Assembly (NCBI RefSeq): GCF_903642095.1
Contig: NZ_CAHJWD020000091.1
Location: 1-14,496, forward strand
Direction of reading: 5' to 3'
Source of the DNA: Bathymodiolus brooksi thiotrophic gill symbiont
GTDB taxonomy: Bacteria > Pseudomonadota > Gammaproteobacteria > PS1 > Pseudothioglobaceae
DNA: 14,496 bases
Part shown: in pieces, positions 12,687-14,496 of the stretch
How the letters are laid out: the number at the start of each line of letters is the position of its first letter
Numbering within the stretch: the first letter of the stretch is position 1
Translations under genes and position numbers: made by a program
The notes under the pieces: model-generated
The model's input: the letters and a program-made list of their open reading frames with translations, nothing else
Database searches by the model: none
Told to the model about the DNA's origin: nothing

Positions 12687-14377
12687 CCAGAAAACTAGAC
12701 GACGCTTTATTTGCCTCTTACTCAGATGATATCCCTTCATTTTTAAAGAAAATTTACAGTGCTAGAGGCGTTTCTGAGGCACAACTTTCTTTAAGTTTAA
12801 CGGGATTATTAAAACCCAAATTTGAACAATTAGGCACAGCATTAACCTTATTAGAGCACGCCCTAATTGAACAAAAAAGAATTTTAATTGTCGGCGATTT
12901 TGATTGCGATGGGGCAACTGCATCGGTGGTAGCAGTGAAATCATTGCGGCTAATGGGGGCAAAATTTGTTGATTTCTTAGTCCCCAATCGATTTGAACAC
13001 GGTTACGGGCTTAGCCCTGAGATTGTGAAATTGGCAATTAAGGAAAAACAGCCTGATTTGATTATCACTGTTGACAACGGCATTTCCAGTTTTGACGGCG
13101 TTGAATTGGCAAAAAAATCCGATATTCAAGTGATTATCACCGACCACCACTTGCCCAGCAAAACCCTACCTGAGGCAAATGCAATCATCAATCCCAACCT
13201 TGAAAATTGTGAATTTTTAAGCAAAAATTTGGCAGGCGTTGGCGTATGCTTCTATCTAATGTCCGCACTAAAAACCCACCTGAACACAAGCGATTACTTC
13301 ACCAAACACAACATTCCCCTGCCCGATTTACGCACAGTATTAGATTTGGTCGCACTTGGCACCGTAGCCGATGTGGTCAAGCTTGACCAAAACAACAGGA
13401 TTTTAATAGACCAAGGATTACAACGCATCCGCCTCAAACAATGTTCCCCCGGTATTTTGGCACTCTTAGAAATTGCCAACCGCCCCGCACAAAGCCTACA
13501 AGCCAGCGATTTAGGTTTTGCCATCGGGCCCCGCCTAAACGCCGCTGGCCGCCTAAGCGACATTTCCCGTGGCATTAAATGCTTACTCACCGATGATATG
13601 AACGACGCACGCCGTTATGCCGCCGAGTTAGAGCAATTTAACCAAACCCGCAAAGAAGAACAAACCCGCATGCAAGCCGAAGCACAAGCCATTGTTGACA
13701 CACAATCCGTTGAAACAGGCAAATTCGCCCTCAGCCTATTTGACCCCTCATGGCACGAAGGCATTGTTGGCATTGTCGCTGGAAAACTCAAAGAAGATTA
13801 CCACTGCCCAGTCGCAGTCTTCGCCCAATCAGGTGCCAATTTAAAAGGCTCAATCCGCTCCATCCCTAGCGTCCATATCAAAGATTTATTAGACCTAATC
13901 GACAGACAAACCCCCAATTTAATCCTAAAATTCGGCGGTCACGCCATGGCAGCAGGCCTAAGCATCAAAAAAGCCAACTTCCCCCAATTCAAAACCGCCT
14001 TTGCCAACACCATCCAAACCCACCTCAACAACCAAATCCCCAAAGTCGAACTCCTCACCGATGGCCCCCTCGAAGCCCCCGACATCTCCCTCCACAACGC
14101 CCAATTACTAGTCAAAGCAGGCCCTTGGGGACAAGGCTTTGAAGAACCCATCTTTTACGGAAAATTTGAGTTAATTGAACAAAAAGTAGTCGGCGAAAAA
14201 CACCTAAAATGCCGCCTAAAACTCACCAACACCCCCACCATCCACGATGCCATCGCCTTCTTCCAACCCCCCATTAAAACCACAACAATCCAACTCGCCT
14301 ACAAACTATCCATCAACGAATGGCGTGGCAACACCAATTTACAACTTATGGTTGAACAAGTCTATGAATGCGATTAA
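12680..14377 (+). CDS. recJ: Single-strand-specific 5'-3' exonuclease RecJ
   Basis: A 565-residue DHH-family exonuclease that resects 5' ends in recombination and base-mismatch repair. All signature motifs are present: I, VGDFDCDGATA (71-81; D73, D75, D77); II, TVDNGISSFDG (130-140; D132); III, ITDHHLP (153-159; D155, H156, H157); IV, LVALGTVADVV (223-233; D231); then GPRLNAAGRL (283-292), HEGIVGIVAGKL (359-370) and GGHAMAAGLSI (419-429). An OB-fold DNA-binding C-terminus follows. Length is normal (E. coli 577). Translation starts inside the thiO 3' end. Base use is odd: the 5' part is balanced, while about the last 900 bp are extremely C-rich and G-poor on the coding strand (for example 29 C to 2 G in 13981-14040), mostly at third positions. 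Confidence 0.97.
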   Translation: MLTRKLDDALFASYSDDIPSFLKKIYSARGVSEAQLSLSLTGLLKPKFEQLGTALTLLEHALIEQKRILIVGDFDCDGATASVVAVKSLRLMGAKFVDFLVPNRFEHGYGLSPEIVKLAIKEKQPDLIITVDNGISSFDGVELAKKSDIQVIITDHHLPSKTLPEANAIINPNLENCEFLSKNLAGVGVCFYLMSALKTHLNTSDYFTKHNIPLPDLRTVLDLVALGTVADVVKLDQNNRILIDQGLQRIRLKQCSPGILALLEIANRPAQSLQASDLGFAIGPRLNAAGRLSDISRGIKCLLTDDMNDARRYAAELEQFNQTRKEEQTRMQAEAQAIVDTQSVETGKFALSLFDPSWHEGIVGIVAGKLKEDYHCPVAVFAQSGANLKGSIRSIPSVHIKDLLDLIDRQTPNLILKFGGHAMAAGLSIKKANFPQFKTAFANTIQTHLNNQIPKVELLTDGPLEAPDISLHNAQLLVKAGPWGQGFEEPIFYGKFELIEQKVVGEKHLKCRLKLTNTPTIHDAIAFFQPPIKTTTIQLAYKLSINEWRGNTNLQLMVEQVYECD

Positions 14378-14420
14378 CAGAATCGTCTAAACAGCAAATT
14401 CGCTTTCTGTTATAATTTTT
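14376..14420 (+). terminator. Possible recJ terminator hairpin overlapping the next promoter
   Basis: AACAGAA just after the recJ stop (14376-14382) can pair with TTCTGTT (14405-14411), followed by ATAATTTTTA. The stem is AT-rich with a long loop. It overlaps the -10 box of the next gene, so it could be chance. Confidence 0.3.
14409..14416 (+). promoter_or_regulatory. -10 promoter of the gene at 14450
   Basis: TATAAT (14411-14416) is preceded by GT. A weak -35, TAAACA (14388-14393), is 17 bases upstream. The distance to the start (about 34 bases) is normal. Confidence 0.5.
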
Positions 14421-14440
14421 ATTAAATTTAAATTACTAAT

Positions 14441-14444
14441 GGAG
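14441..14444 (+). promoter_or_regulatory. Ribosome binding site of the last gene
   Basis: GGAG lies five bases before ATG 14450, a good Shine-Dalgarno match that supports this start. Confidence 0.65.
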
Positions 14445-14449
14445 TAATT

Positions 14450-14496
14450 ATGACTTATAGAGAAGATTCAGAATGGAATGATATAAACGAATTAAA
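14450..14496 (+). CDS. Start of an unidentified gene, cut by the window edge
   Basis: Only 15 codons are visible (MTYREDSEWNDINEL). They are acidic and polar with no signal peptide. The promoter-like box and GGAG before it make a real gene likely. Too little is present to name a family. Confidence 0.6.
   Translation, partial: MTYREDSEWNDINEL

Noticed and set aside
1..14496. CRISPR arrays, tRNA or rRNA genes
   Set aside because: No regularly spaced direct repeats and no tRNA or rRNA-like segments were seen on either strand.

Overview
This window is an AT-rich bacterial chromosome segment. Its core genes (type II secretion pseudopilins gspG-K, a PpiD-type chaperone, fabI, lspA, a ThiO-like oxidase, recJ) look gammaproteobacterial. 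The low GC, many small mobile-element remnants and overall style recall sulfur-oxidising SUP05/Thioglobus-type bacteria and mussel or clam symbionts. That placement is an impression from the proteins, not the result of a search.

Left end (1-2430): a complete IS1595-family insertion sequence (252-2412) with matching terminal inverted repeats and a perfect 8-bp target duplication. It carries a transposase and, overlapping its stop codon by 4 bases, a RhuM-family passenger gene. It sits in the sixth codon of a minus-strand gene whose N-terminus resembles Fic-family proteins. Removing the IS and one duplication copy restores the frame. From 2431 to 2732 there is an IS3-family orfA scrap, a lone end of a small palindromic element, and the gspG promoter and ribosome binding site.

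Middle (2733-7434): gspG-H-I-J-K in one tightly overlapping operon encodes the type II secretion pseudopilus, with no other gsp genes in view. It ends in a 161-bp decayed miniature palindromic element (MITE), and a PpiD-like periplasmic folding factor follows under its own promoter.

Right (7435-14377): fabI (minus strand) is divergent from a major-facilitator transporter gene, and the two share a palindromic -10 box. The transporter gene overlaps lspA by 4 bases. A 164-bp intact MITE then abuts the start codon of an EamA permease gene; the 3-bp flanking repeat is the ATG itself. A structured 227-bp gap with a 20-codon ORF leads into thiO, which overlaps recJ. The 3' part of recJ is extremely C-rich on the coding strand. 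A new gene begins at 14450 and leaves the window.

The most notable points are the RhuM cargo in an exactly delimited IS1595 element, its insertion in a Fic-like gene, and a MITE family (one intact copy, one decayed copy, one lone end) placed exactly at gene starts and stops, where it appears to supply translation signals.
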